From positions 1,674,001 through 1,738,000 of the forward strand of contig NZ_CP067394.1 in the NCBI RefSeq assembly GCF_004210215.2: a DNA stretch of 64,000 nucleotides, written 5' to 3'. Of this stretch, positions 1-7,293 are shown one piece after another. Below the pieces are notes generated by a model. The model was not told the origin of the DNA, searched no databases, and saw only the letters and a list, made by a program, of their open reading frames with translations. This DNA is from Cryobacterium sp. SO1 (lineage in GTDB: Bacteria > Actinomycetota > Actinomycetes > Actinomycetales > Microbacteriaceae). Every line of letters starts with the position of its first letter. Within the stretch, counting starts at the first letter, position 1. The translations under genes were made by a program, and so were the position numbers.

Positions 1-170
1 TGCCCGCGGGGGCCACCATCGGCGTGTTCCTCGACGAGCTCGGCAGCACGTCGGCCGCGGTCTTCGCCCGCTGCTCCTTCATCCTGAACGGCACGGCCAC
101 CACCGACAGGGCCCGGGTGCTCGACGAGGGTGACCGGCTCGACGTGCTGCCGCCGTTCGCCGGCGGCTGA
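1..170 (+). CDS. MoaD/ThiS-like sulfur carrier, C-terminal part
   Basis: Only the last 55 or so residues are in the window; the gene begins upstream. The reading frame ends in Leu-Pro-Pro-Phe-Ala-Gly-Gly followed by TGA. This is the ubiquitin-like tail of MoaD-type carriers, whose terminal Gly-Gly is adenylated and then thiocarboxylated. The preceding segment, with a short hydrophobic strand, an Asn-Gly and the Asp-Arg-Leu-Asp-Val-Leu stretch, fits the beta-grasp fold. In this family the protein is the small subunit of molybdopterin synthase in cofactor synthesis. The MoeB-rhodanese gene at 2118-3371 would be its natural activating enzyme. It converges on the alkylsulfatase gene with only 13 bases between the stop codons. 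ThiS or another small carrier cannot be excluded from the tail alone. Confidence 0.75.
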   Translation, partial: PAGATIGVFLDELGSTSAAVFARCSFILNGTATTDRARVLDEGDRLDVLPPFAGG

Positions 171-183
171 ACGGACCCGTGCG

Positions 184-1992
184 CTACGGGGTCACGACAG
201 CGAAGGCCGGATCCGGGCTGTCCAGCAGCGCGAACAGCCTCGGCAGCACACCGGAGTCACCGGTCATGTCCACCCCGCTGAACGAACCGCCGGCCACGGC
301 CTGGGCCAGCCGGGCGTGGGTGATGCGCACACTGAGGTCCGCCTGGCGCGGCTTCGCGATCGGGAAATGCACCAGCGCTCCGTGGCTGAGTTCCAGCCTG
401 TACAACTCCCGCGTGTCGGTGATCACCCAGTTGATCGCGAAGCTCTCGTTCCAGGACCTGGGACCCACCAGCCGGATCGCCAGGGTGTCGAAGAGCTGGG
501 TGACGGTGAGCGCGTCGAGCAAGCCGCCGGCGCTGATGTCGTTGCGGCCCACACCGTAACGGAGCTCGGTCGCCCCGGTGAGGAAGACGTTCCGCCAGGT
601 GGCGTTCTCGGCGCCGAACCCGAGCCGCTCGAGGCCCGTGGCCAACAGGTCCCGCGCCGCGCCGTCGCCGGGGTCGGCGAAGACCGCGTGGCTGGCCAGC
701 TCCACGGCGAACCGCAGGTCACCGGCATCCAGGTACCGCCGGGCGTGTTGGAGGGTCGCCGCGACCCCGCCCATCACGTCGACATAGCGGGTGGCCGCCG
801 CGGTCGGCGGATGTTGCCACAGGTGCGCGGGATTGCCGTCGTACCAGCCGAGGTACCGCTGGTAGATCGCCTTGACGTTGTGACTGACCGAACCGTAGTA
901 GCCCTGCGTGTGCCAGCGGTCGGACAGCGACGGCGGCATCTCGAAGTCCTCGGCGATCTCGCTGCCGGTCTGGCCCTGGTTCATCAGGCGCACGGTCTGG
1001 TCGTGCAGGTAGGCATAAGTGTCGCGCTGCTCGGTGAGGAAGGTGACGATGGCCGCGGTGCCCCAGGTCGGCCAGTGGTGTGAGGCGAATTCAACGTCGG
1101 ACCGATACCCGAACATCTCGATCGCCTCACCCAGGTAGCGCGACCACATGCGCGCATCCCGCACCTGGGCGCCGCGCAGGGTGAGCAGGTTGTGCATGGT
1201 GTGGGTGGCGTTCTCGGCCATGCACAGCGCCCGCTGCTCCGGAAAGTACAGGTTCATCTCCGACGGGCACTCCGTGCCGGGGGTGAGCTGGAACACGATC
1301 CGCACGCCGTCGAGCACCTCCTCCTGGCCCGTCGCCGTGATGTCGAGGGTGGGCACGATCAGGCCGATGCTTCCGGTCGATGCGCCGGCACCCAGGCCGA
1401 TACCGACCCGGCCTGCCGCGTTGCGGGCCAGCGGATGGCCGTCGTAGTAGTAGCCGCGGCGGAACATGGCCGTTCCGGCATAGACGTTTTCCGAGACGGC
1501 GTTGTCGAGGAAGTGCTCAGGGGCGACGACCGGGATGCCGGTGTCGGGATCGACCACGCCGAGCACACCGCCGAAGTGGTCGACGTGAGCGTGGGTGTAG
1601 ACGATCGCGGTCACCGGGCGGTCGCCACGGTGGCTGCGATACAGCTCGAGTGCGGCCGCCGCGGTCTCCGCCGAGATGAGCGGGTCGATCACGATGACCC
1701 CTCGGGTGCCCTCGATGATGGTCATGTTCGAGAGGTCGAAACCGCGCACCTGATAGATGCCCTCGGCCACCCGGTAGAGGCCGTGTTTGGCGGTCAATGC
1801 GCTCTGGCGCCAGAGCCCGTCGTCGACGTTCTCCGATCCCGCACCGGCCAGGAAGGCGAGTGATTCCATCTCCCAGACCACACGGCCGTCCGTGGCCTTG
1901 ATGATCAGGGGGTCGAGGGTGCCGAGGAAGCCCCGGTCGGCTGCCTCCACGTCCGTCGCCGCTCTGTCGCTCACACGTATGCCATCGCCCAT
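184..1992 (-). CDS. Linear alkylsulfatase, metallo-beta-lactamase fold
   Basis: This 602-residue protein matches the SdsA1/Bds1/YjcS alkylsulfatases in length and layout. It has an N-terminal metallo-beta-lactamase domain with the zinc motif THAHVDHFGG near residue 132, then a helical dimerisation part, and a C-terminal SCP2-like lipid-binding domain in about the last 120 residues. The family hydrolyses primary alkyl sulfates such as dodecyl sulfate to alcohol and sulfate. No signal peptide is visible, so it is probably cytosolic. The frame extends up to 2097, but the ATG at 1992 has an AGAGAGG ribosome site just before it and begins right before the conserved region. It follows the MoeB-rhodanese gene on the same strand with a 125-base gap, so co-transcription is possible but unproven. 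Confidence 0.85.
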   Translation of the reverse strand: MGDGIRVSDRAATDVEAADRGFLGTLDPLIIKATDGRVVWEMESLAFLAGAGSENVDDGLWRQSALTAKHGLYRVAEGIYQVRGFDLSNMTIIEGTRGVIVIDPLISAETAAAALELYRSHRGDRPVTAIVYTHAHVDHFGGVLGVVDPDTGIPVVAPEHFLDNAVSENVYAGTAMFRRGYYYDGHPLARNAAGRVGIGLGAGASTGSIGLIVPTLDITATGQEEVLDGVRIVFQLTPGTECPSEMNLYFPEQRALCMAENATHTMHNLLTLRGAQVRDARMWSRYLGEAIEMFGYRSDVEFASHHWPTWGTAAIVTFLTEQRDTYAYLHDQTVRLMNQGQTGSEIAEDFEMPPSLSDRWHTQGYYGSVSHNVKAIYQRYLGWYDGNPAHLWQHPPTAAATRYVDVMGGVAATLQHARRYLDAGDLRFAVELASHAVFADPGDGAARDLLATGLERLGFGAENATWRNVFLTGATELRYGVGRNDISAGGLLDALTVTQLFDTLAIRLVGPRSWNESFAINWVITDTRELYRLELSHGALVHFPIAKPRQADLSVRITHARLAQAVAGGSFSGVDMTGDSGVLPRLFALLDSPDPAFAVVTP

Positions 1993-2117
1993 GATGACCG
2001 CCTCTCTGTCGCCAGCGGACGTGGATCCCGCGCCCCCCGTTGGGCACACCATAACCGGGCCGCCGCCCGGCAGCCACCCCGCACCAGCCCGGGGCACCAG
2101 CCTTCGGCAGTCGCTGG

Positions 2118-3371
2118 TCAGTACCGGGGCTTGTCCGGTTCGATCCGGTGCACCCAGTCGTCGACGCCGCCCGCGAGGTGAGTCACATTGGACCAGCCGT
2201 TGTCGCGGAGCACCCCGCGGGCGTATTCGGACCGGGTGCCGTGGTGGCAGTACAGGATGACTCTGTCGTCCGGCTCCATCACGGTGCGGGCCTCGTCGGT
2301 GAGCAGCTGCGCCATCGGCACCGGGGCCGATCCGTCGATGGCGACGATGTCCCGCTCCCAGGGCTCCCGGATGTCGACGAGCACGAAGTCGGCGGCGCCC
2401 GCCCGGCGGTCGGCCAGCAGGGCGGCGAGCTCGGCCGAGCTGACCTCATCCGGCGCCGGCGCGTCGGGGCCCGGCGGCACCGGGGTGGGGTGGGCGTGCA
2501 CCTGGCTGTGGCTGGTGTCGCGCGGCGGCACGGCCGTGGCGCCCGGCTCGCGGTGCCCGGCGGCCGCGGCGGTCGGTGCGGCAGCGGCAGTCTTCGAAGC
2601 GGCAGGAGCGGCCTTGCCGTAGTGGACGTCGCGCCAGGAGGCGTCGAGACCGTCGAGCACCAGCAGCCGGCCGAACAGCGGTTCGCCGAATCCCACGATG
2701 AGCTTCAGAGTCTCGGTGGCCATCATGGCGCCGACACCCGCGCACACCGAGCCGAGCACACCGGCCATGGCGCAGGTCTCGGCCTCGTCGGCGCCGGGCG
2801 TGGTCGGGAACAGGTCCTCCAGCCGGGTTCCACCGGCCGGCCCGTCCACCCAGAAGGTCGTGACCAGGCCGTCGAAGCGCAGCACGGAGCCCCAGATGTA
2901 GGGCTTGTGCAGCAGGGCCGCGGCGTCGTGGGCGAGGTGGCGGGTGGCGAAATTGTCGGTGCCGTCGACCACGATGTCGTAGTCGGCGATCAGGGCGAGC
3001 ACGTTGGCGGCGGTGAGGCGGGTCTGGTGCGCCACGACCTCGATCAGCGGATTGCGGGCGCGCAGCGCGGCCGCGGCCGCGGCGGCCTTGGGCTGGGCCA
3101 GGTCGGCCATCGTGTAGATGGTCTGGCGGTGCAGGTTCGAGACCTCCACGCTGTCCGAGTCCACGATGCCGATCGTGCCGACGCCCGCGGCGGCCAGGGC
3201 AGTGAGCACCGGGGACCCGAGGCCACCGGCGCCGATCATCAGCACCCGGGCGGCCGCGAGACGGCGCTGGCCGACGTCGCCGACCTGCTCGAGGGCCACC
3301 TGACGGGAATACCGCTGGCGCTGGGCCGGGGTGAGCGGCGGGCCAGGGGAGACGAGGGGAACGTGCGGCAT
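2118..3371 (-). CDS. moeB: MoeB/ThiF adenylyltransferase fused to rhodanese
   Basis: This 417-residue fusion is of the MoeZ type. Residues about 15-245 form the E1-like adenylation domain, with the nucleotide motif GAGGLGSP and the ETCAMAGVLGS segment that carries the family cysteine. An Ala/Pro/His-rich linker follows. Residues about 310-417 form a rhodanese domain with the active-site loop CHHGTRS near residue 374. Such proteins adenylate the Gly-Gly tail of MoaD or other carriers and pass sulfur to it from a rhodanese persulfide. The two Cys-x-x-Cys zinc pairs usual in MoeB are absent: the first region reads RLEDLFP, and no CxxC follows the adenylation domain. It is divergent from sufS with a 69-base gap, which fits a shared sulfur-mobilising role. 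Confidence 0.9.
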   Translation of the reverse strand: MPHVPLVSPGPPLTPAQRQRYSRQVALEQVGDVGQRRLAAARVLMIGAGGLGSPVLTALAAAGVGTIGIVDSDSVEVSNLHRQTIYTMADLAQPKAAAAAAALRARNPLIEVVAHQTRLTAANVLALIADYDIVVDGTDNFATRHLAHDAAALLHKPYIWGSVLRFDGLVTTFWVDGPAGGTRLEDLFPTTPGADEAETCAMAGVLGSVCAGVGAMMATETLKLIVGFGEPLFGRLLVLDGLDASWRDVHYGKAAPAASKTAAAAPTAAAAGHREPGATAVPPRDTSHSQVHAHPTPVPPGPDAPAPDEVSSAELAALLADRRAGAADFVLVDIREPWERDIVAIDGSAPVPMAQLLTDEARTVMEPDDRVILYCHHGTRSEYARGVLRDNGWSNVTHLAGGVDDWVHRIEPDKPRY

Positions 3372-3440
3372 GGCGGCCCTTTCTTGCTGACTTCCAGCCT
3401 AGGCCTGATCTCTGGCGGGCCCGTGGCGGTACCCTGAAGT

Positions 3441-4772
3441 ATGACGTTCGTTGCACCTCCTCCTGCCCCCGCGCGTGATCAGACCTCGCCGGACCAGACA
3501 CTCAGCACCGATGAGGTGCTGCGCATCCGCAACGACTTCCCGGTGCTGCACCAACTGGTGAACGGGCATCCGCTGGCCTACCTCGACTCGGGCGCCACCT
3601 CGCAGAACCCGATCAGTGTGATGGAAGCCGAGCAGGAGTACTACGAGCAGCGGAACGCCGCCGTGCACCGCGGCGCGCATACCCTGGCGTTCGCCGCCAC
3701 CGAGGTGTTCGAGGCCGCCCGCGCCACCGTGGCCGCGTTCGTCGGCGCAGACGAGGACGAGATCGTCTGGACCTCCAACGCCACCGAGGGTGTGAACCTG
3801 GTGTCGTACTCGTTCTCGAACGCGTCCCTCGGCCTCGGCGGCCCGGCCGCCGCCCGGTTCACGCTGGGCGCCGGCGACGAGATCGTCGTCACTGAGATGG
3901 AGCACCACTCCAACCTCATCCCGTGGCAGCAGCTGGCCGTCCGCACCGGCGCGACGCTGCGCTTCATTCCGGTGCTGGCGGACGGAACCCTCGACCTCGC
4001 CGCCGCCGCCGAGATCCTGAACCCGCGCACCCGGCTGTTGGCCGTCACGCACGCCTCCAACGTGGTCGGCACCATCAACCCCATCGACGACCTCGTGGCG
4101 ATGGCGCACGCCGTTGACGCCCTGGTGTTCCTGGATGCCTGCCAGTCGGCGCCGCACCTCGCCCTGGATCTCGCGGCGCTCGACGTTGACTTCGCGGTGT
4201 TCTCCGGACACAAGATGCTCGGTCCGACCGGCATCGGCGTGCTTTACGGCAAGGCGGAGCTGCTGGCCGCGATGCCGCCGTTCCTCACCGGCGGGTCGAT
4301 GATCACCACCGTCGACATGCAGAGTGCCGAATTCCTCGCCCCGCCGCAGCGGTTCGAAGCCGGCACCCAGCGGATCTCCCAGGCCATCGCGTTGGCCAGC
4401 GCGGTCGACTACCTCAGCCACACCGGCATGGGCCGCATCCGCACCCGCGAAGCCGAACTCGGCCGCCGGCTGGTCGAGGGCACCGCCGCGATCCCCGGCG
4501 TGCGGCTGCTCGGCCCCGGGCTCGGGGTCGAACGCATCGGCCTGGCCGCGGTGGATGTCGCCGGCGTGCACGCGCATGACGTCGGCCAGTTCCTCGACGA
4601 GGCCGGTATCGCCGTGCGGGTCGGCCATCACTGCGCCCAGCCGCTGCACAAGAAGCTCGGCGTCACGGCGTCCACCCGCGCGAGCACCTACCTGTACACG
4701 ACCGATGACGAGGTCGACCGGTTCCTGGCGGTGCTCGCCGAGGTCGGCCCGTTCTTCGGAGTGTCCCGATGA
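3441..4772 (+). CDS. sufS: Cysteine desulfurase SufS
   Basis: This is a 443-residue class V aminotransferase-fold, PLP-dependent cysteine desulfurase. The Schiff-base lysine is K258 in SGHKMLGPTGIG. The catalytic cysteine is C398 in RVGHHCAQPL, a loop typical of group II SufS enzymes. It takes sulfur from L-cysteine as an enzyme persulfide for Fe-S cluster assembly in the cytosol. The next gene, sufU, overlaps it by four bases (ATGA), so the two are translationally coupled. The ATG lies five bases after a TACCCT that could be a -10 box, and no good Shine-Dalgarno is seen, so a leaderless mRNA is possible. The N-terminus is about 30 residues longer than the conserved core. Confidence 0.95.
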   Translation: MTFVAPPPAPARDQTSPDQTLSTDEVLRIRNDFPVLHQLVNGHPLAYLDSGATSQNPISVMEAEQEYYEQRNAAVHRGAHTLAFAATEVFEAARATVAAFVGADEDEIVWTSNATEGVNLVSYSFSNASLGLGGPAAARFTLGAGDEIVVTEMEHHSNLIPWQQLAVRTGATLRFIPVLADGTLDLAAAAEILNPRTRLLAVTHASNVVGTINPIDDLVAMAHAVDALVFLDACQSAPHLALDLAALDVDFAVFSGHKMLGPTGIGVLYGKAELLAAMPPFLTGGSMITTVDMQSAEFLAPPQRFEAGTQRISQAIALASAVDYLSHTGMGRIRTREAELGRRLVEGTAAIPGVRLLGPGLGVERIGLAAVDVAGVHAHDVGQFLDEAGIAVRVGHHCAQPLHKKLGVTASTRASTYLYTTDDEVDRFLAVLAEVGPFFGVSR

Positions 4773-5263
4773 CCTCGTCCGCCATGCAGCAGCTGTACCA
4801 GCAGATCATCCTCGACCACGCGAAGTCGGCGCACGGCGCGGTCGCCGAGCTGTCGGCACTGGACGCCGACGCCGCATCCGTCGCCGCCGACGGGCTGCGC
4901 CAGGCCCAGTCCCACCAGGTGAACACCACCTGCGGCGACGAGATCACCGTGCGGGTGGGCCTGACCGGCACCGGAGCGGAGGCCCGAATCGACGGCTTCG
5001 GCTGGCGGGGCGCCGGCTGCTCGATCTCGATGGCCTCGGCCTCGGTGCTGAGCGACACCGTGCGGGGCACCAGCGTGGCCGAGTCCGACGTCATGCTCGA
5101 CCTGTTCAGGGAGATGCTGCGCTCCCGCGGCACCATCGAACCTGACGAAGAGGTGCTCGGCGACGCCGCGGCCTTCGCCGGCGTCTCCAAGTACCCCGCG
5201 CGCGTCAAGTGCGCCATGCTGCCCTGGGTCGCCTTCGAGGCCGCCCTGCTTCAGCTGCGCTAG
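4769..5263 (+). CDS. sufU: SufU zinc-dependent sulfurtransferase
   Basis: A 164-residue SufU-type protein. It has the three conserved cysteines of the family in NTTCGDEI, GAGCSISMAS and RVKCAMLPW, together with the Asp in the first motif, which bind zinc in characterised SufU. In Firmicutes and Actinobacteria SufU accepts the persulfide sulfur from SufS by zinc-ligand swapping. It starts inside the end of sufS (ATGA overlap). Its TAG stop codon forms the outer left arm of the convergent terminator hairpin at 5261-5311. No other suf genes (sufB, sufC, sufD) are in the window. Confidence 0.93.
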   Translation: MTSSAMQQLYQQIILDHAKSAHGAVAELSALDADAASVAADGLRQAQSHQVNTTCGDEITVRVGLTGTGAEARIDGFGWRGAGCSISMASASVLSDTVRGTSVAESDVMLDLFREMLRSRGTIEPDEEVLGDAAAFAGVSKYPARVKCAMLPWVAFEAALLQLR

Positions 5264-5311
5264 CCGCAGGCACCGCCTCGTCCCCGGCGCGCGGCGCCGG
5301 ACGTGCGGCTA
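5261..5311. terminator. Convergent hairpin containing both stop codons
   Basis: TAGCCGCA at 5261-5268 pairs perfectly with TGCGGCTA at 5304-5311. Inside it, CCGGCGC at 5284-5290 pairs with GCGCCGG at 5294-5300 across a three-base loop. The TAG of sufU and the TAG of the kinase gene on the other strand are the ends of the two outer arms. There is no clear U-run, so a bidirectional terminator role is inferred from position and symmetry. Confidence 0.65.
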
Positions 5312-6238
5312 GACGACCGAACTGGCGATGCGGTCGCGTAGGGCGCTGGCGGGGGACAGCCGGGCCAGGTACTCGGCACCGTCGAGGGCGTTGGCGATGG
5401 CGGGGCGGATGTCCACGGCCGGCCACTGCTCGCGCAGGCGCCGCTCGAACCTGGCCGCGATCTCCGGCGCGCGGAGCACCCCGCCGATCCCACAGACCAC
5501 GGGGGAGGCGCTGGTGTCTTCGCCCACCCGGCGAAGCCCGGTGGCGGCCGAGAGCACCAGTTCGGCGGCGGCGCCGTCACAAATCCTGCCGGCGACGGCA
5601 TCCGTAGCGGCCAGTTCGGTGACCTGACGCGCGTACGCGGCGATGCGGCTGACCCGCATCGGGTCGGCCTGCAGGTCGAGATAGGCCATCTCAATGTCGG
5701 GGAAGTCCAGGCGCACCGCGGCGCTGAGCGCGGTCGCCGGCCCCCTGCCGTCGTAGGCGCGCATCACGGCGTCCAGTGCCGCCCGGCCGAGCCAGTAGCC
5801 GCTGCCGGCGTCGCCGAGCAGGTTGCCCCACCCGTCGACGCGGGCCACGTCGTGTGCGCCCACCGCGAGGGTGACCACGCCGGTGCCGGCGGCGACGACC
5901 ACACCGAGCTCGTCGCCCAGCGCGCCGAGGTAGCTGGTGACGGAATCGTGCGCGAGGAACACCTCGCGTACCCCGTGGGCGGTGCCGGACACGAGCAGCT
6001 CGCGCGGGTCTGTTTCGGCCTTGGAGAAGCCGGAGATGCCGGCGCTGACGCTGACGATGGGCTGCCCGGTTCGCGACGCGATGGTGGCGACAATCTCGCC
6101 GAGCTGGGGAACCAACGCGCTGTCGGTGCGAATCCCACCGAATTCGAACGGTTCCGACTGCCCGACACCGGTGTGCAGACGCGCACGGATCCCGGTCTGT
6201 CCGGCATCGATGGTGAGGGAGTTGGATTCGACAGTCAT
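5309..6238 (-). CDS. BadF/BadG-family sugar kinase (N-acetylglucosamine kinase-like)
   Basis: A 309-residue ASKHA-fold ATPase of the BadF/BadG/BcrA/BcrD group. The N-terminal phosphate-1 loop reads IDAGQTGIRARLHTG. A second loop with GTGVVTLA and the GDAGSGYWLGR segment match N-acetylglucosamine kinase-type members. It is the last gene of the minus-strand glycoside operon and overlaps the preceding glycosidase gene by four bases. The context suggests it phosphorylates a sugar released inside the cell from the imported glycoside. Mannose, glucosamine or N-acetylglucosamine are all possible, and the sequence does not decide. The stop codon lies in the convergent hairpin shared with sufU. Confidence 0.8.
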   Translation of the reverse strand: MTVESNSLTIDAGQTGIRARLHTGVGQSEPFEFGGIRTDSALVPQLGEIVATIASRTGQPIVSVSAGISGFSKAETDPRELLVSGTAHGVREVFLAHDSVTSYLGALGDELGVVVAAGTGVVTLAVGAHDVARVDGWGNLLGDAGSGYWLGRAALDAVMRAYDGRGPATALSAAVRLDFPDIEMAYLDLQADPMRVSRIAAYARQVTELAATDAVAGRICDGAAAELVLSAATGLRRVGEDTSASPVVCGIGGVLRAPEIAARFERRLREQWPAVDIRPAIANALDGAEYLARLSPASALRDRIASSVV

Positions 6239-7293
6239 GGGTGGTCCGTTCTTGCGGGCGAAGCGTTCGTGGGAACTGCGGTGGTGGGATGGGCGGTGGG
6301 GGGATGTGCGGTGGTGGGATCTCTGGTGAGTCTGGAGCCGAATTCCCGGCTCAGGAACTCGGCGGCCGGCTTGCCGAGGACACAGTAGTCGTCATTCTCG
6401 GCCGCATCGGCTGCCGGGTACAGCGTCGTCGGCCAGTCCCAGAGCATGAAGCCGCGCATCCATTCTCGCCGACCGGTGGCCGCGAACATGTCCTCGTAGT
6501 AGCGCAGTTGCTCAGCCCCGGAGGGCTCGCCTGGTAACGCCCAGTCATTGGGCGTGTCCGGCGACCCGGTCCGGCTCGGGCAGCCCGCCTCCATGAAGAA
6601 GAACGGCTTGCCGGCGGCGGACACCACTGTCTCGATCCGATCCAGCTGCGCGTCCCAGCTTCCGATCGGGTAGTAGCCGCTGGAGGTGATCACATCGACG
6701 GCGTCCCACCAGGTGACGTGATCCTCCTGGAACTTGTCGCAGTTGTAGGTCACCAGGCCGCCGTACACCTGGCGCACCGCCGCGATCAGGGTGCGCCAGC
6801 GGGCGTCCTGGCCGTCGGCGCGCACCATCTCGCAGCCGATGCAGAGCATCTCGGCGCCCTCCTCCTCGGCGAGCCGGGCCGCGTGCAGGATGAAGGCGGT
6901 ATACGAGCGGAACCAGGCGGTCCACCCAGGTTCGCCGGGCACCTCCCAGTCGAAGAAGCCGATGTAGGCGCGCCAAGTGCCGTCCGCGCAGTTGACGACC
7001 GGCTTCAGGCACACCTTGAGCCCGTGGCTCCTGGCCTCGCGGATGGCCCAGCGCACCTCGTCGTCGGTGACGGTCGGTGCGTCACCGAAGGGGATCTCCT
7101 CCGACTGGGCGGTGGCCTGCAGCGCCGCGTAGGCCAGGGCGGTCCAGTTGACACCGAGGCCGGCCATCAGCCGCATCGACTCGGTCGCCGCCGGGGTGGC
7201 CCAGGTGCCGCGCACCCCGGTCCAGCCCCAGGTCATGCCGCAGACCGGTGCGGTGAGTGCGGATGCGGCATCCGGCCGGATCCCGGTGGTCAC
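6235..7293 (-). CDS. GH113-like glycoside hydrolase
   Basis: A 352-residue TIM-barrel glycosidase resembling family GH113 (beta-mannanase-like). The barrel starts with GMTWGW. Likely acid/base and nucleophile glutamates are in IGCEMV (near residue 153) and FFMEAGCPS (near residue 235). There is no signal peptide, so it probably acts on imported oligosaccharides in the cytosol. It overlaps the GH2 gene upstream and the kinase gene downstream by four bases each, so it is translationally coupled in the operon. The C-terminal 30 residues are a Pro/Thr/Ala-rich tail of low complexity encoded by short GGTGGGATG-type repeats near 6280-6330. The exact substrate is inferred from the mannosidase neighbour. 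Confidence 0.75.
   Translation of the reverse strand: MTTGIRPDAASALTAPVCGMTWGWTGVRGTWATPAATESMRLMAGLGVNWTALAYAALQATAQSEEIPFGDAPTVTDDEVRWAIREARSHGLKVCLKPVVNCADGTWRAYIGFFDWEVPGEPGWTAWFRSYTAFILHAARLAEEEGAEMLCIGCEMVRADGQDARWRTLIAAVRQVYGGLVTYNCDKFQEDHVTWWDAVDVITSSGYYPIGSWDAQLDRIETVVSAAGKPFFFMEAGCPSRTGSPDTPNDWALPGEPSGAEQLRYYEDMFAATGRREWMRGFMLWDWPTTLYPAADAAENDDYCVLGKPAAEFLSREFGSRLTRDPTTAHPPTAHPTTAVPTNASPARTDHP

Noticed and set aside
3430-3440. Leaderless promoter for sufS as a separate feature
   Set aside because: TACCCT is at a fitting distance, but no -35 box could be supported, so it is only mentioned with the gene.
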